The notes under the pieces are model-generated. The model had not been told where the DNA came from. It did not search any database and saw only the letters and a list, made by a program, of their open reading frames with translations. Both the position numbers and the translations under genes were made by a program. A DNA stretch of 64,000 bases, from NCBI GenBank assembly GCA_016195985.1, contig JACPYP010000007.1, positions 186,001 to 250,000 of the forward strand, written 5' to 3'. This document shows positions 50,784 to 59,785 of this stretch, piece after piece (position 1 is the first letter of the stretch; each line of letters opens with the position of its first letter). Origin of the DNA: Acidobacteriota bacterium. GTDB taxonomy: Bacteria; Acidobacteriota; Holophagae; Holophagales; Holophagaceae.

Positions 50784-52220
50784 TCAATCCCTGCTTCCGG
50801 CCGGATCGTGGGGCAGGTTCCCCCGGGGCGAGCGGAAGTAGGCATAGGGCGTGGCGTGGAGGAAATTGGAAACACGGCTGGTGTAGATGTCCGCGTAGCG
50901 TTCGATCTGGCGGGTGAGGTGGCTCTTGTCGTTCCCAGCGCGGGTGAGCAGGCCCCACCGTTCGTTGGTCAGCTCGGTTCCAGCCTTGGCGAGGGGGGCG
51001 ATCTCCGCATCCAGGGCCACCAGTTGATTGCGAAGGTCGTGGACCCTCGCCTCCGCCACCGCCTCCTCCCCGGTGGATGAACCCAGGCCGAACAGGCGCT
51101 GAAGCACCAGGCGCGCCCGGGAAAGGCGGGCCTCCAGGGTTTCCTTCTCCCGCATGAGGGCCATGAGCCGGACTTCCGTGGGGCGGTAGCCTTCAAGCGC
51201 CAGCACCTCGGCCTCCAGCTCCCGCAGCACCAGGGCCGTGCGCCAACTGAGGGTGCGCTTGCTCACGTGAACGTCGCCGAACATGTGGTCGCCCACGTAG
51301 AGGATCTCGTCGCCGGAGAAGCCGAGATCCCGCTCCACCTGGGCGGCGGAGCCGCCCAGATACATGCCGCCGGGCTGCAGGGGGCCGACCAGAGGCCGGA
51401 GGAGGCCGGACTCGTCCACCACCTCGAAGAAGGGGCTGTACTCGGTGAAGAAGGCTGGTTTCCGGGCGGAGACGATGACGAGGTCGAAGAGCTGGCGCCA
51501 GGTCATGTCCCCGGGCAGGTGCCTGTCATAGGCGTGGGCCATCATGCGGGCGGTGAAGCTCCATTCGGAATTGGTGATGAGCAGCAGCTTCTTGCCGGCG
51601 TTCTTCTGGTCCAGCAGGGCCTGGGCCGCCTCGGGATCCTGCACCGCGTAGCGGTCGGGAGCCGATGCAATCTCGGCCTTGAGGTGGCCTTCGAGGTGCT
51701 GCGCGTCCACCCGGGCGCGCACGTGCCGGTAGAGGCTGGCGTATTCGAAGGGGCGGGGCAGGGCGCCGCGGTCCATGAGGTCCACGGCCTGGGCATAGAG
51801 GCAGCCTTCGGAAAGGGAGAAGAGTGTGTTCAAGAAGATCCAGCGGGGATCTGAGAGGTCCACCAGTGTTTGGGCGTAGGCTTCCCTCTGCTCGCTGAAT
51901 TCGAGCATCCGCGTGCCGTGCATGGCCCGCTTCACGAAACCGAAGCGGTTGGCCTTCACGAGGTTCCCCAGCTCGGTGTCGATGACCAGGCCCCGGGTCA
52001 CCATGCGCGCATCGAAATCCAGGCCCTCCATGGGCCAGCCCTCGGAGGCCAGCCGCTGCTGGGCCTGGGCGTAGACCATGCGCTCGAAAGCATCCACCCG
52101 GTAGTCCACCAGGGTGTAGTCCATGTCGTATCCGATGGCCTGCACGGATCGCATGTTCAGGGTTCGGTTGCAGAAAATCCCGCGGCCGCGGGGGACTTCG
52201 GGGAGCTCGGGATTCAGCAT
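50784..52220 (-). CDS. HAD-IG family 5'-nucleotidase
   Basis: This 478-aa protein of the cytosolic 5'-nucleotidase (NT5C2-like) family has GYDMDYTLVDY (DMDYT, catalytic aspartates) near residue 32. LLLITNSEWSFTARMM follows, then GDEILYVGDHMFGDVHVSK as the C-terminal motif. It dephosphorylates purine nucleotides such as IMP/GMP in related enzymes. The ATG at 52220 begins MLNPELPEVPRGRGIFCNRTL; upstream codons run into the divergent peptidase promoter and are unlikely to be used. Confidence 0.85.
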   Translation of the reverse strand: MLNPELPEVPRGRGIFCNRTLNMRSVQAIGYDMDYTLVDYRVDAFERMVYAQAQQRLASEGWPMEGLDFDARMVTRGLVIDTELGNLVKANRFGFVKRAMHGTRMLEFSEQREAYAQTLVDLSDPRWIFLNTLFSLSEGCLYAQAVDLMDRGALPRPFEYASLYRHVRARVDAQHLEGHLKAEIASAPDRYAVQDPEAAQALLDQKNAGKKLLLITNSEWSFTARMMAHAYDRHLPGDMTWRQLFDLVIVSARKPAFFTEYSPFFEVVDESGLLRPLVGPLQPGGMYLGGSAAQVERDLGFSGDEILYVGDHMFGDVHVSKRTLSWRTALVLRELEAEVLALEGYRPTEVRLMALMREKETLEARLSRARLVLQRLFGLGSSTGEEAVAEARVHDLRNQLVALDAEIAPLAKAGTELTNERWGLLTRAGNDKSHLTRQIERYADIYTSRVSNFLHATPYAYFRSPRGNLPHDPAGSRD

Positions 52221-52311
52221 GAGCCAGCATACCTTGGCCAGGCCGGGGATTCCCGCGGGTGGTGGTTCCCACGCCTCCATGCGATTCTTGACCTTCGCCT
52301 CTGGAGGCCTC

Positions 52312-54399
52312 ATGTCCCTGCCCTGTCGGTTCCTGATTCCCGCCCTCCTCATCGCCGCGCTGCCGGGCGCCTTGCCCGCCTCGGCCGCCGAGAAGCGCGC
52401 CTTCCAGATCGAGGATCTCTACCGGCTCAAGGGGGTGCAGCACTTGGCCCTCAGTCCCGACGGCGCCAAGCTGGCCTTCGAGGTGTCCAGCCAGGATCTG
52501 AAGGCCGCCACGCGCAACACCCAGATCTGGGTGATGGACGTGGCCTCGGGACAATCGAAGCAGCTCACGTATTCCGGCAAGTCCGACACCGCGCCGCAGT
52601 GGTCCAAGGACGGCAGGACCCTCTACTTCCTCTCCAGCCGCGCGGGCGGAAGCCAGCTGTGGGCTCTGGACGCCAGCGGGGGCGAGGCCCGCAAAGTCAC
52701 CTCCTTCGAGCCAGGCGTGGGCGCGCCCAAGCTGGCCGGGGACAAGGTGGTGTTCGAGGCGTCGGTCTTTCCCGAAGCCATGACCGACGGCGCCAAGCAG
52801 AAGGAGTGGGGGGAGAAGCTGGAGAGCGGGCCCGTGCAGGCCCACATGGCGGATTCACTGCTCTACCGCCACTGGACCGAGTGGCGCGACTTCCAGTACA
52901 CGCACCTGTTCACGGCCACGCCCGAAGGCAAGGTCGAGGCCATCACCAGCGGCAAGCAGGACTATCCCGCCTTCTGGCAGAGCTGGGACCTGAGTCCCGA
53001 CGGCAAGGAGGTCTGCGTCACTACCAATACCGATGCGGTGGCGGCCCGCAGCACCAACCAGGATCTCTTCCTCATCCCTCTGGGGGGCGACCGCGCGCCG
53101 CAGCGCATCACCGGCGACAACCCGGCCGCGGACCAGGAGCCCAAGTACTCGCCTGACGGCCGCTTCATCGCCTACAAGCTGCAAACGCGCCCGGGCCACG
53201 AGTCCGACCGCTTCCGCCTGGCGCTCTACGACCGCGCGGCCAAGAGCCGCAAGGTCCTCACGGAGGGCATCGATAACTGGGTGGATGCCTTCCAGTGGTC
53301 CGCCGACGGCAAGGCCCTCTGGTTCACGGTGCAGGAAAAGGGCCGCTGGCCCCTGTACCGCATGGACGTCGCCACGGGCAAGGCCGTGCGCATGCTTGAA
53401 GGCCAGAGCATCCGCGAGTTCCAGGTGAGCGCGGATCAGAAAGCCGTGTTCCTCACCAAGAACCGCGTGGGCGAGCCCACGGAGATCTGGCGCTACGGTT
53501 TCGACACCAAGGAACTGAAGCGGCTCTCCTCCTTCAACCAGGCCGTGGCCGATGAGGTGGATTTCCGTCCCGCCGAAGAGCAGTGGGTGAAGGGCGCCGG
53601 CGGCAAGGACATCCATGTCTTCCTGGTGAAGCCCCACGGTTTCGATCCCGCCAAGAAATACCCCCTGATCATGAACGTGCACGGCGGGCCGCAGATGATG
53701 TGGTCCGATACCCTGCGCGGCGACTGGCAAGTGTACCCGGGCGCGGGCTACATCGTAGCCTTCCCCAACCCGCATGGCTCCACGGGCTACGGCCAGGCCT
53801 TCACCGATGCCATCAGCGGCGACTGGGACGGCAAGGTGCAGACGGACATCGACAAGGTGGCCGACCACCTCGCGGCGCTGCCCTACGTGGACAAGGACCG
53901 CATGGGCGCCATGGGCTGGAGCTGGGGCGGCTACGCCATGATGTGGCTGGAAGGGCACACGGCCCGCTACAAGGCTCTGGCCGCCATGATGGGCGTGTAC
54001 GACCTGCGTTCCATGCACGGCGCCACGGAGGAGTTGTGGTTCCCCGAGCACGACCTCACGGGCACCCCCTGGGACAAGGCCTCGGCCTATGACCGCATGA
54101 ACCCGAGCAGCCACGTGAAGGCGTTCAAGACGCCCTGCCTGGTCATCACCGGCGAGCGCGACTACCGGGTGCCCTACACCCAGAGCCTGCAGTTCTTCAC
54201 GGGCCTCCAGGAGATGGGCGTGCCCAGCCGCCTCATCGTCTTCAAGAACGACGGCCACTGGCCCGATAACCTGAAGTCCATGCCCGTCTACTACAACGCC
54301 CACCTGGAGTGGTTCCAGAAATACCTGGGCGGCGGCGCGGCGCCCTGGAAGACCGAGGACATGATCCGGAATGTGGCCTTCGGAAAAGCCGCGAAGTAA
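52312..54399 (+). CDS. Exported S9-family peptidase (dipeptidyl aminopeptidase/acylaminoacyl type)
   Basis: This 695-aa enzyme starts at an ATG preceded by CTGGAGG. The signal peptide is RFLIPALLIAALPGALPASAA. The first two thirds form a WD40/TolB-like beta-propeller (LSPDGAKLAFEVSS, DTAPQWSKDGRTLYF). The C-terminal alpha/beta-hydrolase domain has the nucleophile GWSWGGYAM (Ser near 536), GERDYRVPY (Asp) and NDGHWP (His). It cleaves oligopeptides in the periplasm or outside. It is the first of four exported peptidases in a row. Confidence 0.92.
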   Translation: MSLPCRFLIPALLIAALPGALPASAAEKRAFQIEDLYRLKGVQHLALSPDGAKLAFEVSSQDLKAATRNTQIWVMDVASGQSKQLTYSGKSDTAPQWSKDGRTLYFLSSRAGGSQLWALDASGGEARKVTSFEPGVGAPKLAGDKVVFEASVFPEAMTDGAKQKEWGEKLESGPVQAHMADSLLYRHWTEWRDFQYTHLFTATPEGKVEAITSGKQDYPAFWQSWDLSPDGKEVCVTTNTDAVAARSTNQDLFLIPLGGDRAPQRITGDNPAADQEPKYSPDGRFIAYKLQTRPGHESDRFRLALYDRAAKSRKVLTEGIDNWVDAFQWSADGKALWFTVQEKGRWPLYRMDVATGKAVRMLEGQSIREFQVSADQKAVFLTKNRVGEPTEIWRYGFDTKELKRLSSFNQAVADEVDFRPAEEQWVKGAGGKDIHVFLVKPHGFDPAKKYPLIMNVHGGPQMMWSDTLRGDWQVYPGAGYIVAFPNPHGSTGYGQAFTDAISGDWDGKVQTDIDKVADHLAALPYVDKDRMGAMGWSWGGYAMMWLEGHTARYKALAAMMGVYDLRSMHGATEELWFPEHDLTGTPWDKASAYDRMNPSSHVKAFKTPCLVITGERDYRVPYTQSLQFFTGLQEMGVPSRLIVFKNDGHWPDNLKSMPVYYNAHLEWFQKYLGGGAAPWKTEDMIRNVAFGKAAK

Positions 54400-54425
54400 A
54401 CCAAGACCGGCGCTATCAACAGAGG

Positions 54426-54455
54426 CGAGGGGGGGCTGAACCGTGGCCCCCCTCG
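54426..54455 (+). terminator. Hairpin terminator after the S9 peptidase gene
   Basis: Nine-bp arms CGAGGGGGG (54426-54434) and CCCCCCTCG (54447-54455) have a 12-nt loop and are followed by TGTTG. The stem is strong but the T-tract is poor. Confidence 0.6.
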
Positions 54456-54457
54456 TG

Positions 54458-54487
54458 TTGTCACCTCTTGAGTCTTGGGGTTAGGAT
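54458..54487 (+). promoter_or_regulatory. Sigma-70-type promoter of the small exported protein gene
   Basis: TTGTCA (54458-54463) and TAGGAT (54482-54487) are separated by 18 nt, and the start codon lies 62 nt downstream. The element TAGGATGGGCT recurs before the outer-membrane protein gene at 31291, which suggests a shared -10 style in this genome. Confidence 0.6.
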
Positions 54488-54549
54488 GGGCTCCATACCG
54501 CGATCCACATCCACAGCGGACCCTGAATTCGATGCAGCGAGGGGCTATC

Positions 54550-55077
54550 ATGCGCTTGGTTCTTGGACTGTTGCTTTTGATGTCGGGTGCGCCCGCCTTC
54601 TCGCAGGCGCCACCGCCGCCTCCGCCGCCGGGAGAGGCCGCCGGAGCGGGCAGCCGCGATATTTTGGACGTGCCTCCGGGCGCCACCTTGATCGAGGAAA
54701 AGAGCCTGCCCCTGGATGTATCACTGAATGCGCCATCTGCTCAGGCGACCGGGGGCAAGTCCTCAGGGCGCGGCATCACGGACAATCTCGACCAGGGGAA
54801 GCGCGGGATGCGCCTGTACCAGTTCACGATGGCCCCGAAGGAAACCCTGAGGTTGAAGCTCAATGCATTTCCCTCGGACAAGATCGTGATGAGTTTCGCG
54901 CCTCCCGTGAAACCCGATGACTTGACTCCCGGGATCAAGCGGGCGAACCAGATGCCGCAGATCGCTCGCAGATCGGCCATCGAACTGATGAACACCACCA
55001 GCGAGCCCTACCAGGTGGTGCTCCGCATGATCGGGACCATCGACGTGCCCTACAAGCTTGAAATCAGCCGGAAATAG
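54550..55077 (+). CDS. Small exported protein, unknown function
   Basis: This 175-aa protein starts at the ATG at 54550, preceded by GAGGGG. The signal peptide is MRLVLGLLLLMSGAPAFSQA, followed by a run of proline residues. The mature part includes LYQFTMAPKETLRLKLNAFP and ends NTTSEPYQVVLRMIGTIDVP then YKLEISRK, which looks like a single beta-sandwich. No family was recognised. It has its own promoter and sits between two peptidase genes. Confidence 0.7.
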   Translation: MRLVLGLLLLMSGAPAFSQAPPPPPPPGEAAGAGSRDILDVPPGATLIEEKSLPLDVSLNAPSAQATGGKSSGRGITDNLDQGKRGMRLYQFTMAPKETLRLKLNAFPSDKIVMSFAPPVKPDDLTPGIKRANQMPQIARRSAIELMNTTSEPYQVVLRMIGTIDVPYKLEISRK

Positions 55078-55142
55078 CCTCAGCGCTGGCGGCGGACAAG
55101 TCCTTCACCATCCCGCAGGCTGATTCAAGAAAGGATCACGTC

Positions 55143-56906
55143 ATGACCAGGCGCTTCCTGATGGTTCCCTTCCTCCTGGCCCTCGCGGCGGCTCCGCACG
55201 CTGCGGCGCAGGCCCCAACGCCCCAGGCGGCTCCGGCCAAGGTTCCGTTCTCCCGGCTGAAGGCGGATTTCATCGAAGCCTACTGGCGGCAGAACCCGGA
55301 AAGCGCGGTGGGGGCCGGCTACTACAAATACGCCGACCGCCTGCCCATCCCGGACGCGGTGGAGCGGCGGAGGAGCTTCTCCTTCGCGTCCCAGTGGCTG
55401 AGGGCATTCAAGGAAGTGGATGAGCGCGCCCTGGAGGTTCCGGAGCGCATCGACCTCCGGCTGATCCGCGGCCAGCTGGAGGCGGAGCACTGGTACGCCA
55501 ACACGTTCAAGAGCCATCAATGGGACCCTTCGAACTACAACGTGGCCGGCACCTTTGGATTGCTGCTGGGAACGGAGTACGCTCCGCTTGAAACCCGCTT
55601 GCGGACGGTGGCCAAGCGCCTGCCCAAGGTGGCGCCCTACTACGCCGCCGCCAAGGCGAACCTCAAGGGCCCGACGCTGGAGCACACGCAGCTGGCCATC
55701 CTTCAGAACAAGGGGGCATTGGGCGTCTTCGGAGAGGGCTTCCTGAAGCAGGTAGACGGCTCGCAGCTTTCCGCCGCCGAGAAGGCGCGCATCAAGGAAG
55801 ACGCCGGCAGGGCCAAGGCGGCCGTCCAGGACTACATCACCCACCTGGAGGGTCTGGAAACGAAACTGAAGGCTTCGGGGGCCCGCTCCTTCCGCATCGG
55901 CAAGGATCTGTTCGAGCAATCCTTCTTCCACTCCATCCAGGCGGATTGTACGGCGGAGGAGTTGTACCGCCGGGCCCTGGCGGAGAAGGAGAAGCTGCAT
56001 GCCCGCATGGCGGAAACGGCCCGCCAGCTCTGGCCTAAGTATTTCGGCGCCGAGCCCATGCCTGCCGATAGGTTGGATCTCATCGGCCGCATGGTGGAAA
56101 AGCTCTCCCAGAACCACGTGACCGCCGAAGGCTTCGTGGCCGAGGTGAAGCGGCAGATCCCGCTGCTGGAGAGCTGGGTGCGCGAGCACGGCCTGGTGGA
56201 GCTGGACCCGAGCAAGCCCCTGGTGGTGCGGGAAACGCCCGAGTACATGCGGGGCGTGGCCGGCGCCAGCATCAGCGCTCCCGGGCCCTATGATCCCAAA
56301 GCCAACACCTACTACAACGTCACGCCTCTGGAGGGTACCGCGGCCCAGAAGGAAAGCTACCTTCGGGAATACAACGAGTACATCCTCCAGGTGCTCAATA
56401 TCCACGAGGCTGTTCCCGGCCACTACGTGCAGCTGCTGCACGCCAACAAATCCCCCAGCCTGGTGAAGGCCATCTTCGGCAATGGCGCCATGGTGGAGGG
56501 CTGGGCGGTCTATTCCGAGCGGATGATGCTGGAATCCGGCTACGGCGGCAACACGCCCGAAATGTGGCTCATGTATTCCAAGTGGAATCTGCGGGTGGTC
56601 TGCAACGCCATTCTGGATTACAGCGTGCATGTGCAGGGCATGACCGAGGAACAGGCGATGAAGCTCCTGGTGCGCGAAGCCTTCCAGCAGGACACCGAGG
56701 CGCGGGAGAAGTGGCACCGGGCCCAGGTCACCTCCGTCCAGCTCTCCAGCTACTTCGCGGGCTACGCGGCCATCTACGATCTGCGGGAACAGCTGAAAAC
56801 CCGCCAAGGGGCGGCCTTCGACCTCAAGCGCTTCCACGAGCAGTTCCTGGGCTACGGCAGCGCCCCCGTGAAGTTCATCCGGGAGCTCATGCTGTCCAAG
56901 CCCTGA
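55143..56906 (+). CDS. Exported DUF885 family zinc peptidase
   Basis: This 587-aa protein has a signal peptide (FLMVPFLLALAAAPHAAAQA) and the DUF885 hallmark HEAVPGHYVQ near 421-430. A downstream GAMVEGWAVYSERMMLE supplies a further Glu ligand. The all-helical layout resembles gluzincin peptidases of the M3/M32 kind. Substrates of the family are poorly known. It lies 65 nt after the small exported protein gene. Confidence 0.88.
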   Translation: MTRRFLMVPFLLALAAAPHAAAQAPTPQAAPAKVPFSRLKADFIEAYWRQNPESAVGAGYYKYADRLPIPDAVERRRSFSFASQWLRAFKEVDERALEVPERIDLRLIRGQLEAEHWYANTFKSHQWDPSNYNVAGTFGLLLGTEYAPLETRLRTVAKRLPKVAPYYAAAKANLKGPTLEHTQLAILQNKGALGVFGEGFLKQVDGSQLSAAEKARIKEDAGRAKAAVQDYITHLEGLETKLKASGARSFRIGKDLFEQSFFHSIQADCTAEELYRRALAEKEKLHARMAETARQLWPKYFGAEPMPADRLDLIGRMVEKLSQNHVTAEGFVAEVKRQIPLLESWVREHGLVELDPSKPLVVRETPEYMRGVAGASISAPGPYDPKANTYYNVTPLEGTAAQKESYLREYNEYILQVLNIHEAVPGHYVQLLHANKSPSLVKAIFGNGAMVEGWAVYSERMMLESGYGGNTPEMWLMYSKWNLRVVCNAILDYSVHVQGMTEEQAMKLLVREAFQQDTEAREKWHRAQVTSVQLSSYFAGYAAIYDLREQLKTRQGAAFDLKRFHEQFLGYGSAPVKFIRELMLSKP

Positions 56907-56947
56907 GACGTGCCACTGATCCAGGTGGCCAGTCCACCGGAGCGCCC

Positions 56948-57583
56948 ATGACCGACGCCGGAGATCCCGGAAGCGATGCCGCGGGCTGGCCCTGGCCCGA
57001 ACAGGCCGAAGTGATGCGGACCGTGCTGGACGCATCCACGGATCCCATCTTCAACATCCTGGAAGACGGCACCTATCGCTATGTCAACGGCGCCTTCTCC
57101 GGCCCCTTCGGGAAGACGCCACCGGAGATCATCGGGAAACAGATCTGGGACCTCTTCGACCGGGCGGAGGCCCAAAAGCGCATGGCCGTGGTCGGCCGGG
57201 CGTTCGCCACGGGAGAGACCATCGTCTTCGATGTGCGGGTGCCCACCGGGGTGGGCGACCGCCACTACATCACCTCGGTTCGGCCCATTCTGGGCGCACA
57301 GGGAAGGGTGACTTCCGTGGTGTGCATCTCGAAGGACATCACCGAACGGAAGCGGGTGGAGTTGGAGCGGGAAAAGCTGATCCAGGAACTCCAGGTGGCG
57401 CTGGCCCAGGTGCGGACCCTTTCGGGCCTGCTGCCCATCTGCGCGCATTGCAACAAAATCCGGGATGAGCAGGGCTCCTGGACCCGCATCGAGTCCTACA
57501 TCAGCGCCCACACCCACGCGGAATTCAGCCACGGTATCTGCCCCGACTGCGCCCGAGGAGCCTTCCCGGAAATGAGCGACTGA
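56948..57583 (+). CDS. PAS-domain protein with C-terminal four-Cys motif
   Basis: This 211-aa cytoplasmic protein has one PAS domain (LDASTDPIFNILEDGTYRYV, FGKTPPEIIGKQIWDLFD, ISKDITERKR) and a short coiled coil. The tail reads LSGLLPICAHCNKIRDEQGS then HGICPDCARGAFP, with two CxxC pairs about 40 residues apart. The same tail occurs on many PAS or receiver proteins in environmental bacteria and probably binds metal. There is no kinase or cyclase output domain, so the output is unclear. Confidence 0.8.
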   Translation: MTDAGDPGSDAAGWPWPEQAEVMRTVLDASTDPIFNILEDGTYRYVNGAFSGPFGKTPPEIIGKQIWDLFDRAEAQKRMAVVGRAFATGETIVFDVRVPTGVGDRHYITSVRPILGAQGRVTSVVCISKDITERKRVELEREKLIQELQVALAQVRTLSGLLPICAHCNKIRDEQGSWTRIESYISAHTHAEFSHGICPDCARGAFPEMSD

Positions 57584-57632
57584 CGTGCCTCGTATGATGA
57601 TGCTAGAGTCATGAATGACTCCCGGAGCTCCC

Positions 57633-59735
57633 ATGCGCCCGCTTTCTGTTATGACTGCCCTCATGACCCTGCCCATCCTCGCCGCCGATCCCGCCCAAGC
57701 CGCGAATCCATTCTTCGCGGAATGGAAGACGCCCTTCGGTGTGCCGCCCTTTCAGGACATCCGGGAGGACCATTTCCTGCCCGCCTTCAAGGAGGGCATG
57801 GTCCGGCAGAAGGCGGAAGTGGCCGCCATCCTCGATGCCCAGGCCGCGCCCACCTTCGAGAACACCATCCTGTCCTTGGAGCTGTCTGGCCAGTTCCTGG
57901 ACCGCGTGGGCTCCGTGTTCTTCAACCTCACAGGGGCGGAAACCAATCCCAAGCTGCAGGCGGTGAACCGCGAAGTGATGCCGCTGATGTCGGCCCATCG
58001 CGATGACATCCACCTGAACGCCAAGCTGTTCCAGCGGGTGAGGGCGGTGTGGGAGGCCCGTGGCCGGCTGAACCTGGCACCGGATCAGATCCGGCTCCTG
58101 GAGAACAGCTACAAGGCCTTCGTGCGGGCTGGCGCGGCCCTGACACCGGAGCAGCAAGGCCGCATGCGGGCCATCAATGCCGACCTGTCGCGGTTGGGCG
58201 TGGATTTCAACGACCGGGTGCTCAAGGCCACCAAGGCTTTCCAGATGGTGTTGGAGGCCAAGGATCTTGCGGGCCTGCCCGAAGGGGCCCGCATGGCCGC
58301 GGCGGCGGCCGCGCGCAAGGCCGGACTGGACGGGAAATGGCTGTTCAGCCTGGATGGCCCCAGCATCTGGCCCTTCCTCGAATACGCCGAGAACCGCGAC
58401 CTGCGGAAGCGCATTCTCACGGGCTATCTGGAGCGCTGCAACCAGGGTGGCGACACGGACACCAACGCCATCGTGAGCCGGGTGGCGGCGCTGCGGGCGG
58501 AGAAAGCCCAGCTTCTGGGCTACGGCACCTGGGCGGATTTCGTCCTGGAAGAGAACATGGCCAAGAACGCCAAGGGCGTCTACGGCCTGTTGGATCAGAT
58601 CTGGAAACCCGCGCTGGAAGTGGCCAAGAAGGAGCGCGCCGAGCTACAGGCCATGATGGCCAAGGATCTTCCGGGCCAGAAACTGGAGCCCTGGGATTGG
58701 CGCTACTACGCGGAAAAGGTGAAGCGGGCCAAGTACGATTTCGACGAGGAATCGGTGAAGCCCTATTTCGCCGTCGATGCCGTGAGGCAGGGGGCCTTCG
58801 CCTTGGCGGGCCGGCTGTACGGCATCACTTTCTCGGAAGTGAAGGGCATTCCCGTCTACCAGAAGGACGTGCGCTGCTTCGAGGTGAAGGAGCAGGATGG
58901 ACGGCACCTGGGCTTGATCTACGTGGACTATCATCCGCGGCCGGGCAAGCGCGGCGGCGCCTGGATGAGCAGCTACCAGCCCGCGTGGGTGAGGGACGGC
59001 AAGCAGATGGATCCCGTGGTGGTGAACGTCTGCAACTTCACTGCGCCCGCCGGGGACCGGCCCGCGCTGCTCACGGCTGACGAGGTGCGCACCCTCTTCC
59101 ACGAGTTCGGCCACGGGCTGCACGGCCTCTTCTACAAGGGGCGCTACCGCGGCACCGCAGGCACTCCGCGGGACTTCGTGGAACTGCCCAGCCAGGTCAT
59201 GGAGAATTGGGCCATGGAGCCCGAGGTGCTGAAGCTCTACGCCAAGCACCACCAGACCGGCGAAAGCATCCCCGAAGCTCTGGTGGCGAAGATGAAGAAG
59301 GCCGCCACCTTCGGGCAGGGCTTCGCCACCGTCGAGTACATGGCCGCCGCGCTGCTGGACATGGACTGGCACACCCAGACCAGCGCCAAGCCCCAGGACA
59401 CGGCGGCCTTCGAAAAGGCCTCGCTGGCCAAGTGGGGGCTCCTGGCTGAGATCCCGCCCCGCTACCGCAGCCCCTACTTCAGCCACATCATGGGCGGCTA
59501 CGCGGCGGGCTACTACAGCTACATCTGGAGCGCCGTCCTCGACAGCGACGCCTTCCAGGCCTTCAAGGAGAAGGGCGACCTCTTCGATCCCGCCACCGCG
59601 GCCAGGTTCCGCGCCGAGGTGCTTTCCAGGGGCGGCACCGCCGATCCTGCCGAACTCTACCGGCGGTTCCGCGGCCGCGATCCAAAGGTGGAGCCCCTGC
59701 TCGAGAAGCGCGGGCTGAAGCAGCGCCCGCGGTGA
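57633..59735 (+). CDS. Exported M3 family metallopeptidase (Dcp/oligopeptidase A type)
   Basis: This 700-aa protein starts at the ATG at 57633, which has GGAG eight nt upstream; the ATG at 57615 lacks a ribosome-binding site. The leader is MRPLSVMTALMTLPILAADPAQA. The zinc motif FHEFGHGLHGL places HEFGH at 490-494, followed by the second Glu in FVELPSQVMENW. It is probably a periplasmic dipeptidyl carboxypeptidase or oligopeptidase. Confidence 0.93.
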   Translation: MRPLSVMTALMTLPILAADPAQAANPFFAEWKTPFGVPPFQDIREDHFLPAFKEGMVRQKAEVAAILDAQAAPTFENTILSLELSGQFLDRVGSVFFNLTGAETNPKLQAVNREVMPLMSAHRDDIHLNAKLFQRVRAVWEARGRLNLAPDQIRLLENSYKAFVRAGAALTPEQQGRMRAINADLSRLGVDFNDRVLKATKAFQMVLEAKDLAGLPEGARMAAAAAARKAGLDGKWLFSLDGPSIWPFLEYAENRDLRKRILTGYLERCNQGGDTDTNAIVSRVAALRAEKAQLLGYGTWADFVLEENMAKNAKGVYGLLDQIWKPALEVAKKERAELQAMMAKDLPGQKLEPWDWRYYAEKVKRAKYDFDEESVKPYFAVDAVRQGAFALAGRLYGITFSEVKGIPVYQKDVRCFEVKEQDGRHLGLIYVDYHPRPGKRGGAWMSSYQPAWVRDGKQMDPVVVNVCNFTAPAGDRPALLTADEVRTLFHEFGHGLHGLFYKGRYRGTAGTPRDFVELPSQVMENWAMEPEVLKLYAKHHQTGESIPEALVAKMKKAATFGQGFATVEYMAAALLDMDWHTQTSAKPQDTAAFEKASLAKWGLLAEIPPRYRSPYFSHIMGGYAAGYYSYIWSAVLDSDAFQAFKEKGDLFDPATAARFRAEVLSRGGTADPAELYRRFRGRDPKVEPLLEKRGLKQRPR

Positions 59736-59785
59736 AACACCCGGGGCGGGACTGTGGCAAAGTGGTTCCACCCACCGGAGCCCCC

